Notes: generated from the letters alone by a model not told the origin. A DNA stretch of 64,000 bases from Pseudoalteromonas rhizosphaerae (GCF_902498845.1 NZ_CABVLM010000005.1:62001-126000), one strand, 5' to 3'. Positions 52,581 to 62,339 are shown, numbered from the stretch's first letter. Made by a program: numbers and translations.

Positions 52581-54525
52581 CGATTTCTACCCTATTACGG
52601 CCATGATCTTTTGCGGCATATAACGCTTTGTCTGCTTTTTTAAATAAATCTTTAAATGAGCCTAGTTGCGCTTGCTTTTGCGCCACACCAAAACTTGCAG
52701 TGACTTTGATCTCATTTCCATCACTGATTATACGTTCTTTTTCAATCTCAGTTTTAATTCGATTAGCAATTTCAGTGGCTTCAGCTAGAGTGGTATTGTT
52801 GAGTACCACTAAAAACTCTTCACCACCAATGCGCCCTAGAATATCATTCTCTCTGATCGCTCGCAGAGATGTATTCGTGATCGCTTGTAACACTAAATCC
52901 CCTGCCGGATGGCCAAAATCATCATTAATGTTTTTAAAGTGGTCTAAATCAAAAGCAATCAAACAAAAATTGTGATCGTCTTTTTTTAACTGTTGCCACT
53001 GTAACTGAGCTAACTCTATTATTTTACGTCTATTAGCCACACCAGTTAAAACGTCCGTATTGGCTAGCACACTAAATTTGCGCTTTAAACTATATTGTCG
53101 CCATGAAAAAATTAACAGCAATAAAAATAATAATAGTACGCTTAGCATAATGGTTTTTTGTAATGCTTGCTGTTGCTTAATTTCTTGTAATGCAAATTCG
53201 CTAAGTTCTTTATCTTTTTCAAGCAGCTGTCGTTCAATTTCTACTTGTTTAGTATCAAACTGAACTTGATAGCGAGAACGGGATAACTCTCGCACTTTAT
53301 TATAATGTTGAGCATTTAAAGCGATAAGATCTTGCTGATGTAAGTACGCCTGCTGATAATCTTGTTGCTGCACCGCAAGCTGAGTAAGCAAGCGGGTTAA
53401 CTTCAATAGTGATGTGATACTGTTTTCTATCGGAATTTGCTTCGACAACTGCTGCGCTTTAGTTAAGGTTATCGTGGCTTGCTCAGGCAAATTCAGTGCT
53501 AACTCAATACCTGCTTGAGTATAGAAGTGGTTAGCAATGGTAACTACATCTTCAAGCCTGTCAAAATATTGATTACTCAATGACAAATAATGGCTAGCTA
53601 GAGCCATATCTTGTTCTAATAAATATGCTTCTGCTAAGATAATATAACCGTAGTACACTAATTTTTCATTGGCTAACTTTTTGCTCAACGTCAGTAATTT
53701 CTGACTACTTGCAATCGCCTCTTGGCTGCGCCCCATCTTTAAATAAACTTTAGCTAAATGAAAATACGACACTAAACTGTCAAACGCTAAGTCATGTTTT
53801 AAAAAATAATCTAATGCCTTAGTTTGCACTTCAATTGCTTTGTTGTAATCAAACAAATATTCGTACGATTTTGCCATTGTTGATTCTATGTAGGCTAAAT
53901 CAAGTAAACTTCCACTACGCTTAATAATTACATAACTTTTATAGAAGTAATCTAATGCCCGAATATCATCATGGTTATACACATAAAAATTAGCTAAAGC
54001 GCCATATACATCACTTTTTAGCTTATCATTATCAAGTTGTTCAACTAACTTTTTGGCAGTCATTAAAACCGCTAATGATTTTTCAGTTTGCCCAGTAAAA
54101 TTGTAAATATCCGATTTTACTAAGTAGTAGCTTATCAGCGCATCACTACTTAGTGAGTTTAGCTGCTTCGCTATTTGCTGTTCCAATTCAATGGATTTAG
54201 TTATTTCACCATTTAACAAGTAATTTTCAGCTAAATTGAGTTGTAACCTTGTGCGTTGTAACACTGTTAAGCGACTCGTATGCTCTACTAATAATAGCGC
54301 TACAAACTCAATGGCTTGGCCTGGATCCTGAATGCTTTTTTCGTGGGCGGTATGCAGTTGTGTTGTTAACCATTGCTCATCAAAAGCGGTTTTTTGCTGT
54401 GCTTTTAAAGGTGCGCAGTACAAGTACAAACAAGTAACAAGAATCGTTAATAAAACTAAACTGTTTAAATGTTTAAAACAACTCCCTTGCTGTACTTGCA
54501 TGGCATTACACCCTTGAAAAATCAC
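52573..54525 (-). CDS. Diguanylate cyclase with TPR-like sensor domain
   Basis: About 650 residues. An N-terminal signal or TM segment (SLVLLTILVTCLYLY) precedes a helical TPR region (about 60-400), a coiled-coil linker, one TM helix (about 458-476) and a GGDEF domain with DVLTGVANRRKI, DHFKNINDDFGH and the active motif RIGGEEFLVV. An inhibitory I-site RxxD (RENDILG) sits 5 residues before GGEEF, so product feedback is likely. A GTG start overlaps the parE stop (GTGTGA), implying coupling; an ATG at 54501 is an alternative. Confidence 0.88.
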   Translation of the reverse strand: MIFQGCNAMQVQQGSCFKHLNSLVLLTILVTCLYLYCAPLKAQQKTAFDEQWLTTQLHTAHEKSIQDPGQAIEFVALLLVEHTSRLTVLQRTRLQLNLAENYLLNGEITKSIELEQQIAKQLNSLSSDALISYYLVKSDIYNFTGQTEKSLAVLMTAKKLVEQLDNDKLKSDVYGALANFYVYNHDDIRALDYFYKSYVIIKRSGSLLDLAYIESTMAKSYEYLFDYNKAIEVQTKALDYFLKHDLAFDSLVSYFHLAKVYLKMGRSQEAIASSQKLLTLSKKLANEKLVYYGYIILAEAYLLEQDMALASHYLSLSNQYFDRLEDVVTIANHFYTQAGIELALNLPEQATITLTKAQQLSKQIPIENSITSLLKLTRLLTQLAVQQQDYQQAYLHQQDLIALNAQHYNKVRELSRSRYQVQFDTKQVEIERQLLEKDKELSEFALQEIKQQQALQKTIMLSVLLLFLLLLIFSWRQYSLKRKFSVLANTDVLTGVANRRKIIELAQLQWQQLKKDDHNFCLIAFDLDHFKNINDDFGHPAGDLVLQAITNTSLRAIRENDILGRIGGEEFLVVLNNTTLAEATEIANRIKTEIEKERIISDGNEIKVTASFGVAQKQAQLGSFKDLFKKADKALYAAKDHGRNRVEIDE

Positions 54526-56411
54526 ACTTGAGCACGATTACCGTGATCTTCTAACCATTGACGACGATCTGATGAGCGCTTTTTCGCCAGCAACATATCC
54601 ATCATTTCCATGGTTTCAACTTCATCTTCTAAGGTTAGCTGAACTAAGCGACGAGTATTAGGATCCATGGTCGTTTCGCGTAGTTGCAGTGGGTTCATTT
54701 CCCCCAAGCCTTTGAAACGCTGAACATTTACTTTACCGCGTTTTTTCTCTGCTTCAATACGCGCTAGGATGCCGGATTTTTCATCTTCATCAAGGGCATA
54801 ATAAACATCTTTACCAATGTCGATTCTAAACAACGGCGGCATAGCTACATATACGTGACCCGTTTTCACCAACGTTGGGAAATGACGAACAAATAGTGCA
54901 CACAACAAAGTCGCAATATGCAGTCCATCGGAGTCAGCATCCGCTAAGATGCAAATTTTATTATAGCGTAAAGAAGAGATATCAGTTGAGTCAGGGTCGA
55001 TACCCAGCGCCACAGAAATATCGTGCACCTCTTGTGACGCTAAAATTTGCCCTGATTCAACTTCCCACGTATTCAAAATTTTACCACGTAGTGGCATTAT
55101 TGCCTGAAACTCACGATCACGTGCTTGTTTAGCTGAGCCACCAGCTGAGTCACCTTCTACTAAAAACAGCTCCGTACGGTCGTTATCTGCAGCGCTACAG
55201 TCGGTTAATTTGCCCGGTAATGCGGGGCCTGCGGTAACACGCTTACGCACCACTTTTTTGGCTGCGCGAAGACGTTTTTGTGCATTAGAAATACATAACT
55301 CTGACAGTAACTCAGCAGTATCGGTGTGCTCATTTAACCATAAACTGAATGCATCTTTTACCACCCCAGATACAAATGCCGAGCACGAACGAGAAGATAA
55401 TTTCTCTTTGGTTTGACCGGCAAATTGTGGATCTTGCATTTTCACTGATAAAACGTAGCTACACCGTTCCCAAATGTCATCGGGGGTGAGCTTAACGCCA
55501 CGCGGCAGTAAGTTTCTAAATTCACAAAACTCACGCATAGCCTCAAGTAAACCTTGTCGCAAACCATTTACGTGAGTACCGCCTTGCGCAGTTGGTATTA
55601 AGTTAACGTAACTTTCAGCTATCGATTCACCGCCTTCAGGTAACCAAACAACCGCCCAATCAGCACCTTCCGTTGAACTTGAAAACTCACCGGTAAATGG
55701 GTCTTTTGGCAGTACTTCGTAACCTTTAACAGCTTCGTTTAAGTAGTCTTTAAGGCCTGTTTCGTAATACCACTCTTGGGTTTCTTTGGTTTGTTTATTA
55801 ACAAACTTAATACGTAAACCTGGGCAAAGTACGGCTTTAGCTTTTAATAAATGATGTAATTTAGTCAACGAGAAATTAGCTGAGTCAAAGTAGCTTACAT
55901 CAGGCCAAAAACGTACAGTTGTACCTGTATTACGTTTACCTACGGTGCCTATAACATGAAGATCTTCAACTTTATCACCGCTTTCAAACGCCATCATGTA
56001 TTGTTGTGCATCGCGGCGCACAACCACTTCAACGCGCGTTGATAATGCATTAACCACGGAGATCCCTACCCCGTGCAAACCACCTGAAAATTGGTAGTTT
56101 TTATTAGAGAACTTGCCACCAGCATGCAGCTTGGTAAAAATCAATTCGACCCCAGGAATACCTTCTTCTGGGTGAATATCGATAGGCATACCACGGCCAT
56201 CATCGCTAACTTCTAGCGAATTATCTTCATGCAAAATGACATCAATTCTAGTGGCATGTCCGGCCATGGCTTCATCGACACTGTTATCAATAACCTCTTG
56301 TCCTAAGTGATTAGGACGGGTGGTGTCGGTGTACATACCAGGGCGGCGTTTAACAGGTTCTAACCCATTTAATACTTCAATGGCTTCGGCGTTATAATTT
56401 TGCTGACTCAT
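54522..56411 (-). CDS. parE: DNA topoisomerase IV subunit B ParE
   Basis: 629 residues. The GHKL ATPase has DNSVDEAMAGHATRID, DDGRGMPIDIHP and GGLHGVGISVVNALS. The TOPRIM domain has LFLVEGDSAGGSAKQARDR and ILADADSDGLHIATLL, and the C terminus FKGLGEMNPLQLRETTMDP. Partner of ParC. It lies 31 bp after yqiA and is translationally linked to the GGDEF gene downstream. Confidence 0.97.
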   Translation of the reverse strand: MSQQNYNAEAIEVLNGLEPVKRRPGMYTDTTRPNHLGQEVIDNSVDEAMAGHATRIDVILHEDNSLEVSDDGRGMPIDIHPEEGIPGVELIFTKLHAGGKFSNKNYQFSGGLHGVGISVVNALSTRVEVVVRRDAQQYMMAFESGDKVEDLHVIGTVGKRNTGTTVRFWPDVSYFDSANFSLTKLHHLLKAKAVLCPGLRIKFVNKQTKETQEWYYETGLKDYLNEAVKGYEVLPKDPFTGEFSSSTEGADWAVVWLPEGGESIAESYVNLIPTAQGGTHVNGLRQGLLEAMREFCEFRNLLPRGVKLTPDDIWERCSYVLSVKMQDPQFAGQTKEKLSSRSCSAFVSGVVKDAFSLWLNEHTDTAELLSELCISNAQKRLRAAKKVVRKRVTAGPALPGKLTDCSAADNDRTELFLVEGDSAGGSAKQARDREFQAIMPLRGKILNTWEVESGQILASQEVHDISVALGIDPDSTDISSLRYNKICILADADSDGLHIATLLCALFVRHFPTLVKTGHVYVAMPPLFRIDIGKDVYYALDEDEKSGILARIEAEKKRGKVNVQRFKGLGEMNPLQLRETTMDPNTRRLVQLTLEDEVETMEMMDMLLAKKRSSDRRQWLEDHGNRAQV

Positions 56412-56442
56412 AGTTTTTATCTTTTATGCGCTTAGCTAAGTT

Positions 56443-57003
56443 TTACGTGATTTTAAGAAAATCTACAATACTAGCAATGGAGTCATCAAAGCCAACAAAG
56501 CTATGATCACCACCAAATTCTATCTGTTGCTTGCATTGTGAATAATATTTAACGGCCTGCTGATAATCCAGTACTTCATCACCCGTTTGCTGTAATAAGT
56601 ACAGTAATGATGGGCGCTCTAAGCTAGGTATCGACAGTGATTTTAACGCGTTAATATGACTATTGTTGAGCTCGTAATGGCTATCCTGATAGGGATTATA
56701 GTTCGGCCCTAACAAAGAACTCAATAATAAATAAGGCTTAACCGCAGGGTTTATAACCACTGCTGGTAACTGATATTTTTGCGATAAATAAGTGGCGTAA
56801 AAACCACCTAAAGAACTGCCAAGTAATACAGTATTTGGCGTTAATAATTGTTCAATTTGAATTATCACATGAAACGGTTCATGGCTTAGCCGTGGCACAC
56901 AATAATCAACGTCATAGTGTGCCATATACTCACCAAAGCGGACAGCTTTAAATGAATGTTCGCTGCTATTAAAACCATGAATATAAATTACTCGTTGGGC
57001 CAC
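56443..57003 (-). CDS. yqiA: YqiA-type esterase
   Basis: A 186-residue alpha/beta hydrolase. VIYIHGFNSSEHSFKA holds the oxyanion region, VLLGSSLGGFYATYL the nucleophile elbow (G-S-S-L-G), and GGDHSFVGFD the catalytic His. E. coli YqiA hydrolyses short acyl-CoA and p-nitrophenyl esters. It starts at a GTG that overlaps cpdA by 16 bases. The order nudF-yqiB-cpdA-yqiA-parE is the same as in E. coli. Confidence 0.9.
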   Translation of the reverse strand: MAQRVIYIHGFNSSEHSFKAVRFGEYMAHYDVDYCVPRLSHEPFHVIIQIEQLLTPNTVLLGSSLGGFYATYLSQKYQLPAVVINPAVKPYLLLSSLLGPNYNPYQDSHYELNNSHINALKSLSIPSLERPSLLYLLQQTGDEVLDYQQAVKYYSQCKQQIEFGGDHSFVGFDDSIASIVDFLKIT

Positions 57004-57782
57004 ATCAGTTCCGAGTTAATTAATAGTTTTGCACTGTTTGTTGGCTTTGATATTGTCAACAATCGATAACCAGGCCCCGCATTGTGTTGCTGCCAGTCAT
57101 CGGTGTATTTAGTAAACTGCACTGAGCTTGCTGGCGTAGCAAAAATCTCAATACTTCTGAATTTAAATTGATAGTCATTGTGAACATGACCATGAAATAA
57201 CTGCCTTACTAGCGCGCTATTATGCAATACATTAAGTAGTTGCGGGCCATTTTCGAGCATATGCTTGTCTAGGTAACCATTAATAGGTAATGGATTATGG
57301 TGGCAAAAAGCCACGCTCGGCGACTGTGAAGTCGCTAATAAATCAGCGAGTTCATTTAAATCGGCTTCGCTTACCCAACCTGCTGGTGTTGGCCCTTTAG
57401 AGCTAATTAACAACACTTCAAAGCCATCGGCAATTAATCGTTTTGCGCTATTGATTTGACCACCAGAAATACGCTGCATCGCACTGATATCATCATGATT
57501 ACCAGGCAGCCAAAAAACAGGGCAAGTAAGCGCAGAATCGGCAATCAACTGAGCAAACAACAAATATGATGCAAAACTGTGATCTTGGGTTAAATCGCCA
57601 CCAAAGATCACGGCGTCCAATGACTGTTTTGCCATATCTGCAAGCGCGCGAGAAAAGTGCTCAGCGGTATTGACCGCAAAATACTCCCCTTGTGGGTCTG
57701 CAAATAAGTGACAATCGGTAATATGCGCTAAGCGCAGCTGAGTATTATTGAACTGCGCCGACTCATCAAACCAGGCCATCAT
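56988..57782 (-). CDS. cpdA: 3',5'-cyclic-AMP phosphodiesterase CpdA
   Basis: A 264-residue calcineurin-like metallophosphoesterase with all five metal motifs: HITDCHLF, FGGDLTQDHS, LPGNHDD, FCHHNPLP and FHGHVHND. It hydrolyses cAMP and so tunes CRP regulation. It overlaps yqiB by 17 bases and yqiA by 16, the tight packing of a single operon. A second Met at residue 2 is an equally possible start. Confidence 0.93.
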   Translation of the reverse strand: MMAWFDESAQFNNTQLRLAHITDCHLFADPQGEYFAVNTAEHFSRALADMAKQSLDAVIFGGDLTQDHSFASYLLFAQLIADSALTCPVFWLPGNHDDISAMQRISGGQINSAKRLIADGFEVLLISSKGPTPAGWVSEADLNELADLLATSQSPSVAFCHHNPLPINGYLDKHMLENGPQLLNVLHNSALVRQLFHGHVHNDYQFKFRSIEIFATPASSVQFTKYTDDWQQHNAGPGYRLLTISKPTNSAKLLINSELMWPNE

Positions 57783-58224
57783 TTATATCCCAGTTAAGTA
57801 CCGCTCGACCACTTTCAACACACGCCACTAACCAATCATACAAAAACGCATTAAGTTGATATTTTTCATCTTTTTGATGCATTTGCGGATTAGGGTAACC
57901 ATATGAAGGTTTGATCCTTTGATGGTAATCATGGTGAATTATTTCAGCAACTTTTGCATCGTGATATAAACGCACAGTTAAAAACAGCGGATTAAACCCT
58001 TTTAACATACCGGTTAATTGCGTTATTGAAATATCCATCGTGTATTTAGCACAGCCATCCACCTTAATTACAAACTGGTTATTACCCAATTGTACTTGAC
58101 GTGTATTGCCTTCTTTGCGCTCATTGGGCAACAATTTTAAAGCACGTAAGTAGTTATGCTCACATAACGTCAAGTATTTAGGAAGACTCTGAATATATCG
58201 TTGTTTCACTGCAAGTGCTGTCAC
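57766..58224 (-). CDS. yqiB: YqiB (DUF1249) family protein
   Basis: 152 residues starting at a GTG. YLTLCEHNYLRALKLLP, then SITQLTGMLKGFNP and LYHDAKVAEIIHHDYHQRIK, then MHQKDEKYQLNAFLYDWLVA match the DUF1249 family. The biochemical role is unknown. In E. coli, yqiB sits between nudF and cpdA as here. Confidence 0.88.
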   Translation of the reverse strand: MTALAVKQRYIQSLPKYLTLCEHNYLRALKLLPNERKEGNTRQVQLGNNQFVIKVDGCAKYTMDISITQLTGMLKGFNPLFLTVRLYHDAKVAEIIHHDYHQRIKPSYGYPNPQMHQKDEKYQLNAFLYDWLVACVESGRAVLNWDINDGLV

Positions 58225-58268
58225 ATTACCGCCATAAAGTTAGAGGTTAAGGGTAGTCTATTACTATT

Positions 58269-58895
58269 TTAGCTGCGCTGATTAATTATACGTTCGCGAT
58301 TAAGCGCTAACCACTGCAATGAAATTACCGAGGCAGCATTATCTATCTCACCGGTTGCTAAACGCGCCATTGCATCATCAAAACTGAGAATATGCGTTTT
58401 AATATCTTCACCTTCAGTTGCAAGTCCATACACGTCACTTTGCAGCTGGCTTAAATCCGTTTTTGCAAGATAAAGATGTAACCGCTCAGTAGTCCCTCCT
58501 GGGCTTGACAGGTACGATAGCATAAATTCCAATTCGCTCAGTACTAAGCCCGCTTCTTCAAATGCTTCGCGCCTAGCGACATCTTCATAATTAGTACTGC
58601 CATCGGTCATGCCTGCTATACATTCTAATAACCAAGGTGACTGTTTAGTTCTTATCGCGCCAATACGTATTTGTTCTATCAACAAAATACTGTCTGCTAT
58701 GGGATCATACGGTAAAACTGCAACCGCGTCACCGCGTTCGAGTATCTCACGACGGATAGTCTCTGATTGACCCCCCGCAAATAATGCATGTTCAAACTGA
58801 TATAAGTTAATATTAAAAAAGCCGCTATAAAGTACTTCTATAGGAGCAATTTTAACGTCTTGTTTGGTAAATTTTGTGAGCTTTTCATCAGCCAT
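58269..58895 (-). CDS. nudF: ADP-ribose diphosphatase NudF
   Basis: A 208-residue Nudix hydrolase that cleaves ADP-ribose to AMP and ribose 5-phosphate. The Nudix box reads GMTDGSTNYEDVARREAFEE-AGL: the metal-binding REAFEE is intact, but the first Glu of the consensus GX5E is Thr. The N-terminal swapped domain (FINLYQFEHALFAGG) and LLIEQIRIGA are typical. First gene of the run to parC, divergent from tolC, with a MITE-like element between them. Confidence 0.92.
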   Translation of the reverse strand: MADEKLTKFTKQDVKIAPIEVLYSGFFNINLYQFEHALFAGGQSETIRREILERGDAVAVLPYDPIADSILLIEQIRIGAIRTKQSPWLLECIAGMTDGSTNYEDVARREAFEEAGLVLSELEFMLSYLSSPGGTTERLHLYLAKTDLSQLQSDVYGLATEGEDIKTHILSFDDAMARLATGEIDNAASVISLQWLALNRERIINQRS

Positions 58896-58962
58896 GAAGT
58901 TTCCTATTACACATGCTATTACTTGAATTTAAACCTAGATACTTACTATCATGTCCGGGGAT

Positions 58963-59228
58963 TATACCCAAACCACCTCAAGATGCAGAATCCAGCGTTT
59001 CACAGGGGCTTAATATCAAGGCGTTACTTTGCAACAATGGCAGTCCCTTTTAAGAAGTAACAACGATGAGAGTAAGTTCCTGTGAAACGCCCAGGGGGGT
59101 TGGTTTAAAAGCGATTTATACTGCGTTATTGATTTTAATAATAGAACCACTATAACTTACAATCAATGCCTTGCCTAAATCGCTTTTAATTCCAACTGAA
59201 ACTCACATATTGAGGTGGTTTGGGTATA
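58963..59228. mobile_element. MITE-like 266-bp element between nudF and tolC
   Basis: Perfect 19-bp terminal inverted repeats (TATACCCAAACCACCTCAA at 58963; complement ending at 59228). Inside are two further exact inverted pairs: GCGTTTCACAGG / CCTGTGAAACGC and TTAAAAGCGATTTA / TAAATCGCTTTTAA. There is no protein gene. It begins 68 bp from the nudF start and ends 108 bp before tolC, so it separates the two promoters. Confidence 0.75.
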
Positions 59229-59336
59229 TATTCTGTTACACTTGTTTACGCTGTTTTACGCAAATTTTTTTTTGTTCTTAAGTAAAACAGGTTACCATGC
59301 TTTTAGAACGTAAATTGTCTAAGGACTGAACGAATA

Positions 59337-60680
59337 ATGAAAAAAAACATTCTTGCTGCGCTGATTGGTATATCTTGCGCATTAACTGCCACAGCGTCAA
59401 ATGCTGAAGACTTATTACAAGTTTATGAAATTGCCACAGCTAACGATCCTACTGTTTTAAAAGCAAAAGCCCAAGCAAACGCACAAGCTTATAACAGTGA
59501 CCGTGCAATGAGCGCATTATTGCCACAAATCGGTTTTTCTATGGGGTATGATAAAACCGATAGCACATCATTTAATGGTACTGATGCGGCAGGTTACACC
59601 AAGGTCGATAGCGATTCAGATACATTCAGCCGTGGTCTTAAACTAAGCCAGACACTGTTTGATTTAGGTGCATGGAATTCACTCGGTATTGCAGACAAAC
59701 AAGCGTTGCAAGCAGCTGCTCAATATGACTTTGCCAAGCAAGATCTCATTGTTCGTGTTGCTGATGGCTATTTCAACGTATTAAGTTCGATTGATAACTT
59801 AGAATTTGTACAATCTGAAAAACGCGCTATTGAACGTCAACTTGAGCAAACCAAACAGCGTTATGCAGTAGGCTTAACGGCAATTACCGATGTGCATGAA
59901 GCGCAAGCACAATTCGATAACTCGGTTGCCCGCGAAATCGTTGCCAGAAACGGCGTTGAAACCGCCCGTGAGCAGCTTCGCGAAATCACCGGTAAATATC
60001 ACGCTAAGCTGGATATGTTAAACACTGAGACTTTCTCTACCGTTCAACCAGCAAAAAAATCACCCGATTATATTAAGCTTGCAGAACAAAATAATTTAAC
60101 TCTGCAGGTCTCTAAAGTAACGGTTGATATCGCTAAAGATCAAATTGATTTAGCACAAGCGGGTCATTACCCTAAGCTGACTTTAGATGCCAGCTACGGT
60201 GATACACTAACTGATAGCAATAGCAACACTGCGCGCCCACGTGGTGATAGTACAAATATTGGCATTAACTTTAGTGTGCCAATATATTCAGGCGGTGCTA
60301 CTACTGCAGCGACTGAGCAAGCACGTGCTTTTTATGTTGCTGCAAGTGAAGATTTAGAAGCAAGTCTACGTGGCGTAACCCGTTCGGTGATCACCTCTTA
60401 TAATCAAGTAGTATCAGATATTGCGACCTTTAAAGCCCTTGAACAAGCAGTAGTTTCTGCTGAAAGTGCATTAAAAGCCACTGAAGCTGGTTTTGAAGTG
60501 GGTACTCGTACTATTGTTGACGTACTGGTCAGTACACAAAACTTATTTAACGCCAAACGTAACCTCGCTGATGTACGCTATCGCTACGTTGTATCAACGC
60601 TACGCTTAAAACAAGCAGCGGGCACGTTAACAAGTAATGATTTACAAGCCATCAACCAAGGTTTAAAAGAAATCCAATAA
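59337..60680 (+). CDS. tolC: TolC-family outer membrane channel protein
   Basis: 447 residues with a signal peptide ending at SNA. The duplicated OEP fold is seen in LLQVYEIATANDPTVLKAKA, RYAVGLTAITDVHEAQAQFD and the second-half counterpart GFEVGTRTIVDVLVSTQNLF. As a trimer it forms the exit duct for drug efflux pumps and type I secretion. It is divergent from nudF as in E. coli. It lacks the long C-terminal tail of E. coli TolC. A hairpin terminator follows. Confidence 0.93.
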   Translation: MKKNILAALIGISCALTATASNAEDLLQVYEIATANDPTVLKAKAQANAQAYNSDRAMSALLPQIGFSMGYDKTDSTSFNGTDAAGYTKVDSDSDTFSRGLKLSQTLFDLGAWNSLGIADKQALQAAAQYDFAKQDLIVRVADGYFNVLSSIDNLEFVQSEKRAIERQLEQTKQRYAVGLTAITDVHEAQAQFDNSVAREIVARNGVETAREQLREITGKYHAKLDMLNTETFSTVQPAKKSPDYIKLAEQNNLTLQVSKVTVDIAKDQIDLAQAGHYPKLTLDASYGDTLTDSNSNTARPRGDSTNIGINFSVPIYSGGATTAATEQARAFYVAASEDLEASLRGVTRSVITSYNQVVSDIATFKALEQAVVSAESALKATEAGFEVGTRTIVDVLVSTQNLFNAKRNLADVRYRYVVSTLRLKQAAGTLTSNDLQAINQGLKEIQ

Positions 60681-60704
60681 AGATAAGCTTAACATTACTC
60701 ATTT

Positions 60705-60733
60705 AAAAGCCAGCAACTTGCTGGCTTTTTTGT
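60705..60733 (+). terminator. Terminator after tolC
   Basis: AAAAGCCAGCAA-C-TTGCTGGCTTTT followed by more T, 24 bp past the stop. Confidence 0.85.
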
Positions 60734-60785
60734 ATTTTTTTATTCATCCAGTTAAACTAGCTTCTTTTGCATATGAGATACTTCT

Positions 60786-61712
60786 GTGGTCAACAACTCC
60801 CCATTTAAATGGTCTTTCTTGGGCCCTCGTTATTGGTTTACTTGGTTTGGCGTATTTATTTTGTATATAATTTCTTGGCTACCGCAGAAATTACAACTTG
60901 CATTGGGCCGACTGCTAGGTCGCTTAGTCCATCGTTTTATGAAAAGTCGTCGCCATATTGCTGAAGTCAATATTAAACGCTGCTTTCCAGATATGCCCGC
61001 AGCCGAACAACAAGCATTAGTACTTTCTAACTTAGAAAATACCGGTATAGGTATGATTGAAACAGCCATGTCATGGTGGTGGCCTGATTGGCGTGTAAAA
61101 AAAGTTTGCGGCTCGGTTAAAGGGCTTGAATACTTTGAGCAAATACAACAATCTGGTAAAGGGATTCTAATGATAGTCCCACACATACTGCATCTTGAAA
61201 TGGCAAGCCGTGTCATGGGATTACACTATCAAGGTATTGGTTTTTACCGCCCCCATAATAATCCGCTAATGGAATATTTTATTACTAATGGTCGTTTACG
61301 CTCAAATGAATTTGTGGTTGGCAAACGCGATGTTAAAGGCCTACTCAAAGCCTTAAAAAATAAAAAATTATGTTATTACTTACCCGATCAAGATTATGGC
61401 CGCCAACGCTGTGAATTTGCACCTTTTTTTGCAGTTCAAGATACCGCAACTACCACTGGGACTTTGCTATTTGCAGCCAGTAAGCACTGTGAAACCGTCA
61501 GTCTTATAAGTCGACGTGACGAACAGGGAAAATATCATTTAGAAGTACGCCCTATGCTTGAAAACTTTCCATCTGGCGATAACCTCGCCGATGTGACTCG
61601 TGTAAATCAACGCATTGAAGAAGCTATTAATGCCGCACCAGAACAATATATGTGGGTTCATCGACGCTTTAAAACCAGGCCGGATGAGAACGCCCCCTCT
61701 TATTACAAGTGA
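60786..61712 (+). CDS. lpxL: Lipid A biosynthesis acyltransferase LpxL/LpxP type
   Basis: A 308-residue inner membrane acyltransferase. FLGPRYWFTWFGVFILYI is the typical opening. The catalytic HX4E is PHILHLEMA, AMSWWWPDWRVKK is the LpxL/P signature and WVHRRFKTRP the C-terminal motif. It adds a secondary acyl chain (laurate or palmitoleate) to Kdo2-lipid IVA. It starts at GTG. It is probably co-transcribed with the small gene 54 bp downstream. Confidence 0.92.
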   Translation: MVNNSPFKWSFLGPRYWFTWFGVFILYIISWLPQKLQLALGRLLGRLVHRFMKSRRHIAEVNIKRCFPDMPAAEQQALVLSNLENTGIGMIETAMSWWWPDWRVKKVCGSVKGLEYFEQIQQSGKGILMIVPHILHLEMASRVMGLHYQGIGFYRPHNNPLMEYFITNGRLRSNEFVVGKRDVKGLLKALKNKKLCYYLPDQDYGRQRCEFAPFFAVQDTATTTGTLLFAASKHCETVSLISRRDEQGKYHLEVRPMLENFPSGDNLADVTRVNQRIEEAINAAPEQYMWVHRRFKTRPDENAPSYYK

Positions 61713-61766
61713 CAACGCCGCTGTAATATGCTTTTATTAGTAAATATAAATACAAGAGTATGAGCC

Positions 61767-62339
61767 ATGTGGTTTTGGGTTAAGCATTTATCACTAGCTG
61801 CCATTTTGATTGCCGCAGCGATTTATTTTTTATTAGGTCATGGCCCAGTCATGGACATGAAAGATACTAAAAATGCGGCTGCGCAAGGTTTATCACGTTT
61901 TTATTCATCGTTACGCAACCAGGTAAATAAAAGCAATGAACGCGATAAATACGTACTTAAATTAGCTAATCCGGATATAAATATAGATGCGGCGCTGACC
62001 GAGCGCGCTAAAGTTGTTGAACCATCCTCACCAAATTGGACTGGTGAGTTAATGCCGAGACGCTTTGAAAATGGCTCGACTTTAAAAAAAGTATTAACTG
62101 ATTACGCACGCGATGAAGATATCGTTCTGTATTGGTATTTAAGTAAAGACTATGTGATCAAAGAACACTTTCGAGTGGATAGCAATTTTAATTCAACGCT
62201 TTATCAAGTTGGCCGGGCGATCAATGATGACTTTGAAAACGAAGTTTATACCTTCTTTTGTTTTAAACAGCGAGCAGCCGTGATCACCGAGCTGCCCTCT
62301 GAATATGTGCGCGAAAACTGTAAGCGCCTAAGAAGTTAA
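61767..62339 (+). CDS. Membrane-anchored TcpQ-like domain protein
   Basis: 190 residues. One N-terminal TM helix (KHLSLAAILIAAAIYFLLG), a charged linker, then a compact domain at about 105-175 (STLKKVLTDYARDEDIVLYW, then RAINDDFENEVYTFFCFKQR) resembling the TcpQ/secretin-pilot type domain that helps toxin-coregulated-pilus assembly. Here no pilus genes are near, so the role is unknown. The stop overlaps the convergent glnE gene by 4 bp. Confidence 0.65.
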   Translation: MWFWVKHLSLAAILIAAAIYFLLGHGPVMDMKDTKNAAAQGLSRFYSSLRNQVNKSNERDKYVLKLANPDINIDAALTERAKVVEPSSPNWTGELMPRRFENGSTLKKVLTDYARDEDIVLYWYLSKDYVIKEHFRVDSNFNSTLYQVGRAINDDFENEVYTFFCFKQRAAVITELPSEYVRENCKRLRS

